DNA of 64,000 nt from Candidatus Pullichristensenella stercorigallinarum. Its GTDB lineage: Bacteria; Bacillota; Clostridia; Christensenellales; Aristaeellaceae. A program made the position numbers and the translations under genes. The notes under the pieces were generated by a model. The model did no database searches, was not told where the DNA came from, and worked only from the letters and a program-made list of their open reading frames with translations. The stretch lies in the NCBI GenBank assembly GCA_018712945.1, contig DVFZ01000103.1, positions 1-64,000 of the forward strand, read 5' to 3'. Shown piece by piece: positions 27,498 to 35,051 of this stretch (position 1 is its first letter; the number at the start of each line of letters is the position of its first letter).

Positions 27498-27523
27498 AAA
27501 CAGTTGTCCCAAAGCATACCCAG

Positions 27524-27550
27524 AAGGAACCGTCGCACGGTTTCTTCAGC
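27524..27550 (+). terminator. Terminator-like hairpin after the lipoprotein hydrolase gene
   Basis: AAGGAACCGT (27524-27533) pairs with ACGGTTTCTT (27537-27546) across a 3-base loop, with two G-T pairs. A similar GGAACCG hairpin recurs at 28564-28590. Confidence 0.6.
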
Positions 27551-27600
27551 TTGTCCCAAAATGGTCGCATCAAGCGGCCATTTCTGATATACTGGATACG

Positions 27601-27690
27601 GGTGAAGAAAATGCTGAAGAAACAGAACAGCGGCAGGCAATCGAGATGCTGAGCACAGACATGCTGGTGCCCAGGGATCATCTGTTATAA
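27601..27690 (+). pseudogene. 5-prime remnant of an IS1182-type transposase gene
   Basis: The frame reads EQRQAIEMLSTDMLVPRDHLL and then stops. This matches the start of IS1182-family transposases, including the complete one in this window (QQMEIVIMEQMVPEDHFL). Only about 30 codons survive and there is no counterpart of the rest nearby. The gap 27498-27800 otherwise holds only the hairpin before it. Confidence 0.5.
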
Positions 27691-27802
27691 ATTCCCTTCC
27701 GGCTTCTCAGCCATACCTTGTTACGATACGTGGCGCTGATGGAATGCTTAGAGAAATCAGTGTGTACGAAATCTAAACGTGGAGAGAGGAAAGCATTTGT
27801 AA

Positions 27803-28369
27803 ATGCGGAAAAAACGTGGGTGGGGAGACAAAAAAATACTGGATGTGACAATCAAGGAGCTATGCCTCTATTTGGGTTTGGCTTTATGCTGCGAAATCTT
27901 CGGGGTTATTGTAGCGAACTATTATATCGACCGATATAGTGGCGAACATTTTTTCACGGTGGGTATATTGGAAAGCGTTTCCTTTGAATCGCGCAAAAGC
28001 GAATATAAAATCGAGTTACGAATGGGTGGAAAACAATATGAAATCTCAAGGCCCTACAACATACCGTCGTATAACTATGGCATAGAGGGTGACAGTGCGT
28101 TGGACGCTATGCGTGAGCTGCAAGCGCAACTGGAAGGTAACATTGGCAGAGAGATACGCATTGAGTATATTGAGCATAGGAATCAAATTTTAGGACTCAC
28201 TATTGGAGATACGGAGTACATAAATGCCGACGCAGCGCTGAAAGATTTCACTGCGGCAGAGAGATCTGTGCGCAATATTTTTCTTGCAGCTTTCGTCATA
28301 ACCTTTGTCCCGTTTGTCATGATACTATTCCGCTTACTGCATGAGAAAAATTTCGATGAGTCGCGATAA
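27803..28369 (+). CDS. Hypothetical membrane protein with two helices
   Basis: 188 aa, not recognised. One hydrophobic helix near the N-terminus (LCLYLGLALCCEIFGVIVANYY, about 20-41), a central domain of about 110 residues with beta-rich character (FFTVGILESVSFESRKSEYKIEL in blocks), and a second helix near the C-terminus (IFLAAFVITFVPFVMILFRLL, about 157-177). By topology the central domain would be outside the cell. AGAGAGG precedes the ATG by 12 bases. It is markedly more AT-rich than neighbours and lies just after a transposase relic, which hints at acquisition. Confidence 0.6.
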   Translation: MRKKRGWGDKKILDVTIKELCLYLGLALCCEIFGVIVANYYIDRYSGEHFFTVGILESVSFESRKSEYKIELRMGGKQYEISRPYNIPSYNYGIEGDSALDAMRELQAQLEGNIGREIRIEYIEHRNQILGLTIGDTEYINADAALKDFTAAERSVRNIFLAAFVITFVPFVMILFRLLHEKNFDESR

Positions 28370-28563
28370 AAAGTATCTGATATACTTTGAACCGCACTTG
28401 GTAGAGCTTGGATGGCGCAACGTACATCCAAGGCAAATGGCGCGATAGCGCAACCACCAGCATACTCAACAGGTGATGGCCTTTATTGTTTTTTTCCTCT
28501 TCGTGCCTTCCGCCTGCGATTCAGCTATCTTCGCTGTGTTGCGTTGGGGCTTTTTGACAGACT

Positions 28564-28590
28564 AAAGGAACCGCCGTGCGGTTCCTTTTG
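28564..28590. terminator. Hairpin terminator between convergent genes
   Basis: AAAGGAACCGC (28564-28574) pairs with GCGGTTCCTTTT (28578-28589); A residues before and T residues after allow use in both directions. The stretch 28370-28563 shows no gene. Confidence 0.75.
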
Positions 28591-28604
28591 GCATCGTGAG
28601 ATTT

Positions 28605-28844
28605 TCAGCAGTGCGCGTCCATCATGCAGCGCATCAGGCGCGCCTGGTCGTTCGGGTTTTCGGCAAGCACTTCCAGCGCGGGGATTTCCCGCGGCCGCAG
28701 CGGCGCGCCGTAGGTGAGCATCTGTGCGGCCACCGGCTTGAAGTCGCGGCGCGCACCTTGGCCGTCCAGGTAAGAAACCGCTCCCTCGCACTCGCCGACC
28801 TTGCGGAAAAGCGCGTCGGGATTTTGAACATTGACAAATAACAC
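28605..28844 (-). CDS. Small HPr-like protein (tentative)
   Basis: 79 aa. A GTG start is chosen because GGGAGGG lies seven bases upstream; an ATG five codons earlier has no ribosome site. The spacing of motifs, NPDALFRKVGECEGAVSYLDGQG at the start and LEVLAENPNDQARLMRCMMD at the end (in blocks ALFRKVGECEGAVSYLDG and LEVLAENPNDQARLMRCMM), recalls small HPr-fold proteins of Clostridia that lack the phosphorylatable His. The resemblance is weak and by eye. The promoter has a palindrome between its two boxes, and an AraC-type regulator is encoded divergently. Confidence 0.5.
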   Translation of the reverse strand: MLFVNVQNPDALFRKVGECEGAVSYLDGQGARRDFKPVAAQMLTYGAPLRPREIPALEVLAENPNDQARLMRCMMDAHC

Positions 28845-28895
28845 ACAAATCCCTCCCATGGCCTTGTTTTGCATACCATCCTGTGGTACAATGGA

Positions 28896-28924
28896 AGCAT
28901 ACCGCATATTTTTGCGGTAATCAA
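28896..28924 (-). promoter_or_regulatory. Promoter TTGATT-17-TATGCT with palindromic operator in the spacer
   Basis: On the minus strand TTGATT (28924-28919) and TATGCT (28901-28896) are 17 bases apart. The spacer is almost filled by ACCGCA (28901-28906) and TGCGGT (28913-28918), an inverted repeat well placed for a repressor. Confidence 0.55.
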
Positions 28925-28973
28925 CGAATATAGCGACGAATAAAGGTAAAATACAGACGAAAGGCGGCGGCAT

Positions 28974-29867
28974 ATGATTTACCACCCTTCGGAATTGGCT
29001 TTGGATGGGCGGCAGCAGGAAAAGCTGCTGGGCTACGATCCGGATTTCCCCTATACCGCGCTGGATTGTGCGTTCGACCGCTATGTGGGCCGCTGCGTGG
29101 ATTGGCACTGGCATGCGACGCTGGAGGTGAACGTCTGCGTCGAGGGCGTTCTCAAAACCTCCACCCAGCGCGGTGAATACCTCGTCAGGCCGGGCGAGGG
29201 CATTCTGGTCAACGCCAATGTGTTGCACCGCAACGACGCCTTGGATGGCGCGGCCGGTGTGCGCGTACACACGCATATATTTGACCGCGGCATGTTGGCC
29301 GCGTCGGAACGGGCCATGCGCCGTTATGTGCTGCCGGTGGCAGAATGCGTGCAGATTGACGTGTTGCCGCTCTCGCGCGCGGACGCGGCGCAGCGTGCCA
29401 TACTCGATTTGCACGCGCGCGCATTCGCTGCCGCTGGAGAGGAGGCGCCGGGATATGAGCTGGAGATCTGCGCCCTGCTCACGCAGGCATGGCGAGGCAT
29501 ATACGCCTTGGCGCAGCCTATGCTCGACGCGCGGCGCGGCGTTTTCAGGCCGGAAAACATACGCCTGAAGCAGATGCTGGCCTATATTTACGAGCACTAT
29601 GCCGAGGACATTTCCCCTGCGGAAATTGCGGCGGCGGCGGGCGTATGCGAGCGCGAATGCTTCCGCTGCTTCAAACAGGAATTGGGCACCACGCCGCTTT
29701 CCAGCCTCACGGACTATCGCCTGCGCAGGGCGGCGGCGCTTCTGCGCGAAACAAACCTGTCCGTTACCGAAATCGCTACCGCCTGTGGCTTTGCCACCGC
29801 CAGCTATTTTGGCAAGGTCTTTCGCCGCCGCATGAACCTTTCACCGCTTCAGTATCGCCGGGGTTAA
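28974..29867 (+). CDS. AraC family transcriptional regulator
   Basis: 297 aa. An N-terminal cupin-like ligand domain with WHWHATLEVNVCVEG (the 'H-x-H-x-x-x-E' element) and GEYLVRPGEGILVNANVLHR is followed by two helix-turn-helix motifs in the last 100 residues: DISPAEIAAAAGVCERECFRCFK and LSVTEIATACGFATASYFGKVFRRRMNLSPLQYRR (given in blocks; the second is the AraC signature). GGCGGCGG precedes the ATG weakly. Such regulators usually sense a sugar or small metabolite. It may control the divergent HPr-like gene, whose promoter has a palindrome 50 bases away. Confidence 0.9.
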   Translation: MIYHPSELALDGRQQEKLLGYDPDFPYTALDCAFDRYVGRCVDWHWHATLEVNVCVEGVLKTSTQRGEYLVRPGEGILVNANVLHRNDALDGAAGVRVHTHIFDRGMLAASERAMRRYVLPVAECVQIDVLPLSRADAAQRAILDLHARAFAAAGEEAPGYELEICALLTQAWRGIYALAQPMLDARRGVFRPENIRLKQMLAYIYEHYAEDISPAEIAAAAGVCERECFRCFKQELGTTPLSSLTDYRLRRAAALLRETNLSVTEIATACGFATASYFGKVFRRRMNLSPLQYRRG

Positions 29868-29886
29868 GAGCAGCGTATTTTTTAGC

Positions 29887-29915
29887 TTGCCGTTTTTGCA
29901 CATATGTGATAAAAT
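29887..29915 (+). promoter_or_regulatory. Promoter TTGCCG-17-TAAAAT with CACATATGTG palindrome
   Basis: TTGCCG (29887-29892) and TAAAAT (29910-29915) are 17 bases apart. The perfect palindrome CACATATGTG (29900-29909) fills the end of the spacer and is a plausible operator for the regulator encoded downstream. Confidence 0.6.
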
Positions 29916-30025
29916 AGGAATATAGCGATTATTTTTCAAGAATACTTGGGAATATATTGACAAAAAAAGGAAAATACCGACTGGATAGCAAAAATCGTAG
30001 GCAAAGTACCAATGGAGGCAGACCC

Positions 30026-30931
30026 ATGCAGGCTTTTGTGGAAGTGATGAGCGACGGTTCGGAGCATGTTTTGTACAATCGTCCCGGCTTTGCGGTGTTC
30101 ACACGCCGGGAGCGGATGTCCGCCTTTTCCAAAGGGCGCGTCCTCTGCCACTGGCATGAAGATTTGGAATTCCTGGCCGTGCGCCAGGGCCGCATGCGCT
30201 ATTCCGTCAACGGCGAATTCTTTGAAATCGGGGAAGGGGAGGGCCTGTTCATCAATTCCTGCCATATGCACAGTTTTGAATGCCTGCGGGGCGCGGACTG
30301 CGCGTTTTCCTCGCTGTTGGTGCATCCATCCGTGCTGGGGGCAAACGCTTATCTGCGGGAAAACTTTGTCCGTCCGCTTTCGCGCAACGATGCCATTGCC
30401 TGTTTGACGTTGAATGCCGCCACGGGCTGGCAGGAGACGATTCTGCGCGACGTATGCGCGGCCTGCGAGATCATGGAGGGCGACGACCCCGCGGCCGAGC
30501 TTTCCGTGATGAGCCTGGCCTTTGAAGCCGCCGCCCTGCTCACGCGCCATATGCCCGCCCCCGGCCCTTTGGCCATGGCGACGGACCGGCGTTCGCTGGC
30601 CCTGCGGCAAATGCTCGGCTTTGTGCAGCGGCACTATTCGGAAAAGATAGCCATTGGCGATATTGCCGCCGCCGGAGGGCTTTCGGTCAGCGCCTGCTGC
30701 GACATTTTTCGCCGGCATACCGGCCAGACGCCCGGAGGCTACCTCACCCGTTACCGCCTGCAAAAAGGCATGGAGCAGCTGCAAAACCCCAACCTGTCGG
30801 TGGCGGAGGTAGCGCGCTGCGTGGGCTTTGCCAGCGCCAGCTACTTTACAGAGTGCTTCAAGCGGTATTTGCACACCACGCCGTTGGCCTATCGCCGCGA
30901 CGCCGGGGCAGAGCGGGCCGCTGGTCTTTGA
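30026..30931 (+). CDS. AraC family transcriptional regulator adjoining an aldo/keto reductase gene
   Basis: 301 aa. Cupin domain: LCHWHEDLEFLAVRQGRMRYSVNGEFFEIGEGEGLFINSCHMHSF contains the H-W-H-x-D-L-E-F element (quoted blocks CHWHEDLEFLAV and GEGLFINSCHMH). C-terminal double helix-turn-helix: IAIGDIAAAGGLSVSACCDIF and VAEVARCVGFASASYFTECFKRYLHTTPLAYR (blocks). The ATG with ATGGAGGC nine bases upstream is preferred to one 23 codons earlier. The aldo/keto reductase gene starts 26 bases after its stop, so this regulator probably controls its own operon. Confidence 0.9.
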   Translation: MQAFVEVMSDGSEHVLYNRPGFAVFTRRERMSAFSKGRVLCHWHEDLEFLAVRQGRMRYSVNGEFFEIGEGEGLFINSCHMHSFECLRGADCAFSSLLVHPSVLGANAYLRENFVRPLSRNDAIACLTLNAATGWQETILRDVCAACEIMEGDDPAAELSVMSLAFEAAALLTRHMPAPGPLAMATDRRSLALRQMLGFVQRHYSEKIAIGDIAAAGGLSVSACCDIFRRHTGQTPGGYLTRYRLQKGMEQLQNPNLSVAEVARCVGFASASYFTECFKRYLHTTPLAYRRDAGAERAAGL

Positions 30932-30957
30932 AAGAATTTTAAGAAGGGGGAAAGAGC

Positions 30958-32049
30958 ATGGAGTACAGAATACTGCCGCATGGTGGAGAGAAGATTGGCG
31001 TCATCGGCATGGGCACAAGCTCCCTGCACGAAGCCGGGGAGAACGCCGTAGCCGTGGTAGAGGCGGCGCTGGCAAAGGGCGTCAATTACATCGACCTTGC
31101 CGCCGCTGAAGGCGCTTCTCTGGAGGCCGTGGCCACGGCCCTGCGCGGCCGCCGCGGGGACGCGCTTTTACAGGTGCACTTCGGCGCGCTCTACGAAAAC
31201 GGTACATACGGCTGGACGCGGGACCTTGAGGCGATCCGCCGCACTTTCCGCTGGGAGACGGAGACGCTCGGCCTGCAATACGCGGACATGGGATTTTTGC
31301 ACTGCGTGGACGACCCGGACGATTTGGAAACCGTGCTCCATGGCGGCCTGCTGGACTACTTGCGCGCCCTCAAGGCCGACGGCCTGGTTCGCCATATCGG
31401 CTTTTCCTCGCATGACCCCCAAATCGCCCGCCGCATACTTGATACGGGCGAAATTGATATGTTCATGTTCAGCATCAACCCCGCTTACGACTACCAGAAG
31501 GGCGAATACGGCATTGGCGAGGTGGAAGGCCGCGCCGCCCTTTACCGGGATTGCGAGCGCGCCGGGGTGGGCATTTCGGTGATGAAGCCCTTTGGCGGAG
31601 GACAGCTCCTAGACGCGGGTACATCGCCCTTCCAGCGGGCGCTGACAAAAAACCAGTGCCTGCAATACGCCCTCGACCGCCCGGCGGTGATGACGGTGCT
31701 GCCCGGCGTGCGCAACATGGACGACCTGGAAAGCGTGCTTTCCTATCTGGACGCATCCCGCGAGGAACGCGATTATTTCGTCATCGGCGAATTTACGCCG
31801 CAAAACGCCTGGGGCAACTGCGTCTATTGCAACCACTGCCAGCCCTGTCCGGCCAGTTTGAACGTAGGGCTTATCAACAAGTATTACGACCTGGCCCGCA
31901 TTGGGGACGCGCTGGCGAAGGAACACTACCATAAATTGAACCTCCATGCGGGCGACTGCCTGCACTGCGGGCACTGCGAGCGGCGCTGCCCTTTCCACGT
32001 CAAGCAGATGGAGCGCATGGATGAGATTGCCGCCTATTTCGGCATGTAG
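30958..32049 (+). CDS. Aldo/keto reductase-like protein with C-terminal 4Fe-4S ferredoxin domain
   Basis: 363 aa. A TIM-barrel of the aldo/keto reductase type (GVIGMGTSSLHE, HIGFSSHDPQIARRIL, FSINPAYDY, VLPGVRNMDDLE) carries two Cys clusters at the end, CVYCNHCQPCP (about 288-298) and CLHCGHCERRCP (about 337-348), which should hold two 4Fe-4S centres. The active-site positions are odd: where the family has D-T-A-x-x-Y-G this protein has DLAAAEG, and where the catalytic Lys is expected it has QVHFG, so Tyr and Lys are missing while FLHC keeps a His. It may be a redox protein with different chemistry. AAGGGGG precedes the ATG. Confidence 0.85.
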   Translation: MEYRILPHGGEKIGVIGMGTSSLHEAGENAVAVVEAALAKGVNYIDLAAAEGASLEAVATALRGRRGDALLQVHFGALYENGTYGWTRDLEAIRRTFRWETETLGLQYADMGFLHCVDDPDDLETVLHGGLLDYLRALKADGLVRHIGFSSHDPQIARRILDTGEIDMFMFSINPAYDYQKGEYGIGEVEGRAALYRDCERAGVGISVMKPFGGGQLLDAGTSPFQRALTKNQCLQYALDRPAVMTVLPGVRNMDDLESVLSYLDASREERDYFVIGEFTPQNAWGNCVYCNHCQPCPASLNVGLINKYYDLARIGDALAKEHYHKLNLHAGDCLHCGHCERRCPFHVKQMERMDEIAAYFGM

Positions 32050-32129
32050 GTCAGGCGAAACCCGGCTGGACGCCGCGCCATGTTCCGTATACCAATTTCA
32101 ATGGCCGGAGGGGAACCCCCTCCGGCCTC

Positions 32130-32328
32130 AGAGCGCTGACAAAGCCTGCAAACGCAAAAATTGCCCTGATGAAAGAGAAATCAGGGGCAATTTTTGCTTC
32201 CTGCGTCAGCTGCACAAGCAGCCTGCGGTCACTTACGTCCATGTAAGCTCCCTTGCCTGCAAGTTTGCTTCCTTGTCTTGCGGGCTTTTGTATCCCTCTG
32301 GCAGTCTGTTGACTTTGTCAACATCCTG
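32130..32328. repeat. 199-bp multi-hairpin repeat, copy 1
   Basis: This block recurs at 50874-51072 with the same length and about seven mismatches. It folds on paper into nested stems: AAAGCCTGCAA with TTGCGGGCTTT, GCAAAC with GTTTGC, a long hairpin GCAAAAATTGCCCTGAT with ATCAGGGGCAATTTTTGC (32154-32197), GCTGC with GCAGC, CTTAC with GTAAG, and GTTGACTTTGTCAAC at the end. It carries no gene. It is bracketed by near-identical GC-rich hairpins of the GGCCGGAGGG/CCCTCCGGCC type (32103-32127 and 32330-32354). It is either a miniature mobile element that targets terminators or a structured RNA gene. It fills most of the gap between the reductase and TetR genes. Confidence 0.9.
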
Positions 32329-32357
32329 TGGCCGGAGGGAAACCCCTCCGGCCTTCG

Positions 32358-32963
32358 TTATTTTTCTTCGGGTCGGGCGACGCCAAAGACGATCATATTC
32401 CAAAGTTGCTCCGCTTCCTGTGGGGCAGGGTCGGCGCTGTAACCCGCCAACAGTTCCCAAAACAGGGATTCAACGCTTTCAAAATAGCGTATGGCCTCTG
32501 CCGCGTCCAGACCCGGGCGCAGGGGAAGATGCGGAACTGTCCGCCGCAAAAATGTCTGGTTGACCTCCTGCAAGGGGCGGCGCAATGTGCGAATGCGCTC
32601 GCGCAGGTGTTTTGGAGGATGCAGCAGCGCGTTTTCAAAGACATTTCTCTCCAGCGGCCGTGCGCGGAAAAAGTCCTCCCGGCAGAAGAAATAATCGCGG
32701 ATGGAGCTGGCAACGCCCCGTTCGGCCGGCATTGCGAGTTTTTGCTCCAGATACGCGCGCAAATCGCGGAACACGGATTCCACGCACAGTAAAAACAGCT
32801 CGTCCCGATTGGAAAAGTAATGATATAGAACGCCTTTGGAAAGATGATGGCGCGCGCAAAGGCTATCCATGGTTACATTTTCATAGCCGTTTGCCCCAAA
32901 TTCCTCCATGGCCGCATTTAAGATTTCCCGTATGCGTCGTTCGCGGCGTTCTTCTTGCTTCAT
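32358..32963 (-). CDS. TetR family transcriptional regulator
   Basis: 201 aa. The N-terminal helix-turn-helix is typical: REILNAAMEEFGANGYENVTMDSLCARHHLSKGVLYHYFSNRDELF in blocks (AAMEEFGANGYENVTM and LSKGVLYHYFSNRDELF). The C-terminal domain is variable, as usual. It overlaps the antiporter gene by four bases and is transcribed after it from one promoter that carries two copies of a palindrome, so it most likely represses its own operon. The inducer is unknown; a cation or toxic compound handled by the antiporter is a fair guess. Confidence 0.92.
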   Translation of the reverse strand: MKQEERRERRIREILNAAMEEFGANGYENVTMDSLCARHHLSKGVLYHYFSNRDELFLLCVESVFRDLRAYLEQKLAMPAERGVASSIRDYFFCREDFFRARPLERNVFENALLHPPKHLRERIRTLRRPLQEVNQTFLRRTVPHLPLRPGLDAAEAIRYFESVESLFWELLAGYSADPAPQEAEQLWNMIVFGVARPEEK

Positions 32964-34192
32964 GCATCCACCCGCTTATTGATTTCCCCAGCCCATTCAA
33001 ATCCCTTCTTGGCGACGAATACGGCGATGATTTCATTAATGACTGCTGCAGCCGCGATGGTACCCTGAATGATCGAGGCGCACTCCGGGGCGGGCCCGCT
33101 CAATACGGATACGGCAATGCCGGTAAACACCAGCGAAACGCCCGAGTGCGGCAAAAGCGTAAAGCCCAGATAACGGCGCACAGTGTCTGGCGCGCCAGTC
33201 GCGCGCGCGCCAATATATGCGCCCGAGTATTTGCCAATGGCGCGGGAGACGATGTATACCGCCGTATAAACGCCTGCCCCGAAGATGAGATGGTAATCCA
33301 GGGGCGCGCCCAGATTGAGGATGGCCACAATCAGCGCCAGGCCGATGACGGGGTTCATGACGTCCATGATGTCCGAAAGCTGTTCCTCGGAAATCATATT
33401 GGCAAATACCGTGGAGAAAGACATGCCAATCAGCATGAAATTGATCACCGGCATGGGCAGTACCGATTCGTTCAGATACATGCCGATCGCCCAGGAAAGG
33501 AGCAGCATGGCAACCATGACCGCGACCGAGGCCTTTTTCCCCTTGACCAGCCGCAGGAGCTTCCCGGTGATAAAACCGGTGATAATGCCCAGAAATACCG
33601 GCAGGAACACATAAAACAGCATTGCGAAGACGGAAATTCCCTGCGTGGAAATGCCGGCGCTTACCAGGGCGATGACAGTAAAAAATACCGCCGCGCCCAC
33701 CAGGTCGTCCAGCGCGGCCATGGGGATGAGCGTATTGGTCACCGGCCCGGCGGTTTTCATATCATTGACGATGGAAAGCGAGGGAGCGGGCGCCGTAGCC
33801 AATGCGATGCCGCCGAACATGAAGGCAAGGTACACCGGCACGCCGCTGAAATAGAAGATTACCCCGAAAACAAGGCTGACCACCACAAATGTGCCCAGCG
33901 ATTCGGTGATTGTGGTAACGACAATCTGCTTGCCCGCCTTTTTCATCGTTTTCCAGATCAGTTCCGTACCGATCATCAGGCCGAACGTGCATTCCAGAAT
34001 ATGCACCACGATGTTGAACCAACGGGCGTCCAGCATGGATTGGCTGATAAATCCAAACGCATGCGGGCCAAGCACCATGCCCGTAATCAGCCATCCGAGA
34101 ATTGAGGGCAAGCGGAGCTTCGCCACCAGCCGGCCGACCAGAAAGGCCGCCGCAATGGAAACCAGCAGTTTTAAAACGTCAAGGGCAATCAT
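32960..34192 (-). CDS. Cation/proton antiporter (CPA2 family)
   Basis: 410 aa with about 12 membrane helices. It opens with the CPA2 pattern LVSIAAAFLVGRLVAKLRLPSILGWLITGMVLGP (blocks FLVGRLVAKLRLPSILGWL and GMVLGP), and has ALATAPAPSLSIVND and AALDDLVGAAVFF, the latter holding the paired Asp residues that bind the cation. It exchanges Na+ or K+ for protons. The start with GGAGGG 12 bases upstream is chosen; the frame is open further up, across the operators. It is co-transcribed with the TetR gene. Confidence 0.9.
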   Translation of the reverse strand: MIALDVLKLLVSIAAAFLVGRLVAKLRLPSILGWLITGMVLGPHAFGFISQSMLDARWFNIVVHILECTFGLMIGTELIWKTMKKAGKQIVVTTITESLGTFVVVSLVFGVIFYFSGVPVYLAFMFGGIALATAPAPSLSIVNDMKTAGPVTNTLIPMAALDDLVGAAVFFTVIALVSAGISTQGISVFAMLFYVFLPVFLGIITGFITGKLLRLVKGKKASVAVMVAMLLLSWAIGMYLNESVLPMPVINFMLIGMSFSTVFANMISEEQLSDIMDVMNPVIGLALIVAILNLGAPLDYHLIFGAGVYTAVYIVSRAIGKYSGAYIGARATGAPDTVRRYLGFTLLPHSGVSLVFTGIAVSVLSGPAPECASIIQGTIAAAAVINEIIAVFVAKKGFEWAGEINKRVDA

Positions 34193-34220
34193 CTGCAAAT
34201 ACTCCCTCCGGCAAAAATAT

Positions 34221-34271
34221 AGACGAATTCGTCTGTTTCTTATAGTATAAAAAATATAGACGAATCCGTCT
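34221..34271 (-). promoter_or_regulatory. Promoter region with two TetR-type operator palindromes
   Basis: AGACGAATTCGTCT (34221-34234) and AGACGAATCCGTCT (34258-34271, within a longer palindrome) have centres 37 bases apart and flank a minus-strand TATACT box (34249-34244). One covers the likely -35 region, the other lies downstream of the start, a standard arrangement for repression by the TetR protein of this operon. Confidence 0.8.
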
Positions 34272-34302
34272 ATATTTTTGCAGTAAATATTTCGTTTCAT
34301 TT

Positions 34303-34333
34303 TAAAAATTCCTTCCGCAATGTGCGGAAGGAA
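34303..34333 (-). terminator. Terminator of the XRE-PHP-HD operon
   Basis: On the minus strand TTCCTTCCGCA pairs with TGCGGAAGGAA (34333-34309) and TTTTTAAA follows. Confidence 0.9.
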
Positions 34334-34370
34334 CGCTGAAAAGTATGGCAGCCCTAGATGGCCTCGCGGG

Positions 34371-35030
34371 TCACAAAAGCGTGATATCGTTGATGAGCAA
34401 TTTGAACTTCAGCCCCAAAAATTCCGCCGCCCGGCGGCAGAGAAGCATGCGGGTGAGGAAAATTTCAAAGTAGTCCATTACCGCGCAGATGCCGGTATCA
34501 ATGGTCAACTGCAATGTCACCGAATCGCGGCGGGGGCCGATGACAAGCGAAGAGGACTCCACCGCGTAATTGACGCGGTCGTGGATATCCCCGGCGTTCA
34601 CAGCCCGCGGGCGCACGCGGCTGCGGCGCACATCGCCTTTGTCGGCGAGGATGAGGGCGGCGGCAATTTCGTTGACCGGCGCGCCAGTGCCCTCGTCGTG
34701 GTTGCCGATGGCGGAAACGACCTTGGCGATTTCCTCGGCGGGCATGCCCAGGTTGTCGAGAATGCGGAAGGCCATCACCGCGCCGGTGAGGGCATGTTCA
34801 TGGCGATTGACGGCGTTGCCGATATCGTGCATGTAACCGGCAATTTTGGCAAGCTCCCGGGTGCGCTCGGAATAGCCCAGCGTTTCCAAAATATCCGCGG
34901 CTTGCACAGCGGCGCGGGTGACGTGGGCAAAGGAGTGCTCTGTGTAGCCGATGGCGTCCATCACCTTGTCCGCGGCGCGGATATAGGCGTTGATTTCCTC
35001 GTTGTTTTTGATGTCCTCAAATGTTATCAT
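34371..35030 (-). CDS. HD domain phosphohydrolase
   Basis: 219 aa. The HD motif is YMHDIGNAVNRHEHALTGA (His-Asp pair about residue 68), with further metal-binding His in EHSFAHVTR and NHDEGTGAP, as in small HD-domain proteins that cleave phosphate esters or nucleotides. The substrate is unknown. It is last of three genes read on the minus strand (XRE regulator, PHP phosphoesterase, HD), with 21 bases between it and the PHP gene, so it likely acts in the same nucleotide- or phosphoester-related process. Confidence 0.88.
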   Translation of the reverse strand: MITFEDIKNNEEINAYIRAADKVMDAIGYTEHSFAHVTRAAVQAADILETLGYSERTRELAKIAGYMHDIGNAVNRHEHALTGAVMAFRILDNLGMPAEEIAKVVSAIGNHDEGTGAPVNEIAAALILADKGDVRRSRVRPRAVNAGDIHDRVNYAVESSSLVIGPRRDSVTLQLTIDTGICAVMDYFEIFLTRMLLCRRAAEFLGLKFKLLINDITLL

Positions 35031-35051
35031 AAACTGGCCTTTCTCCTGGCG

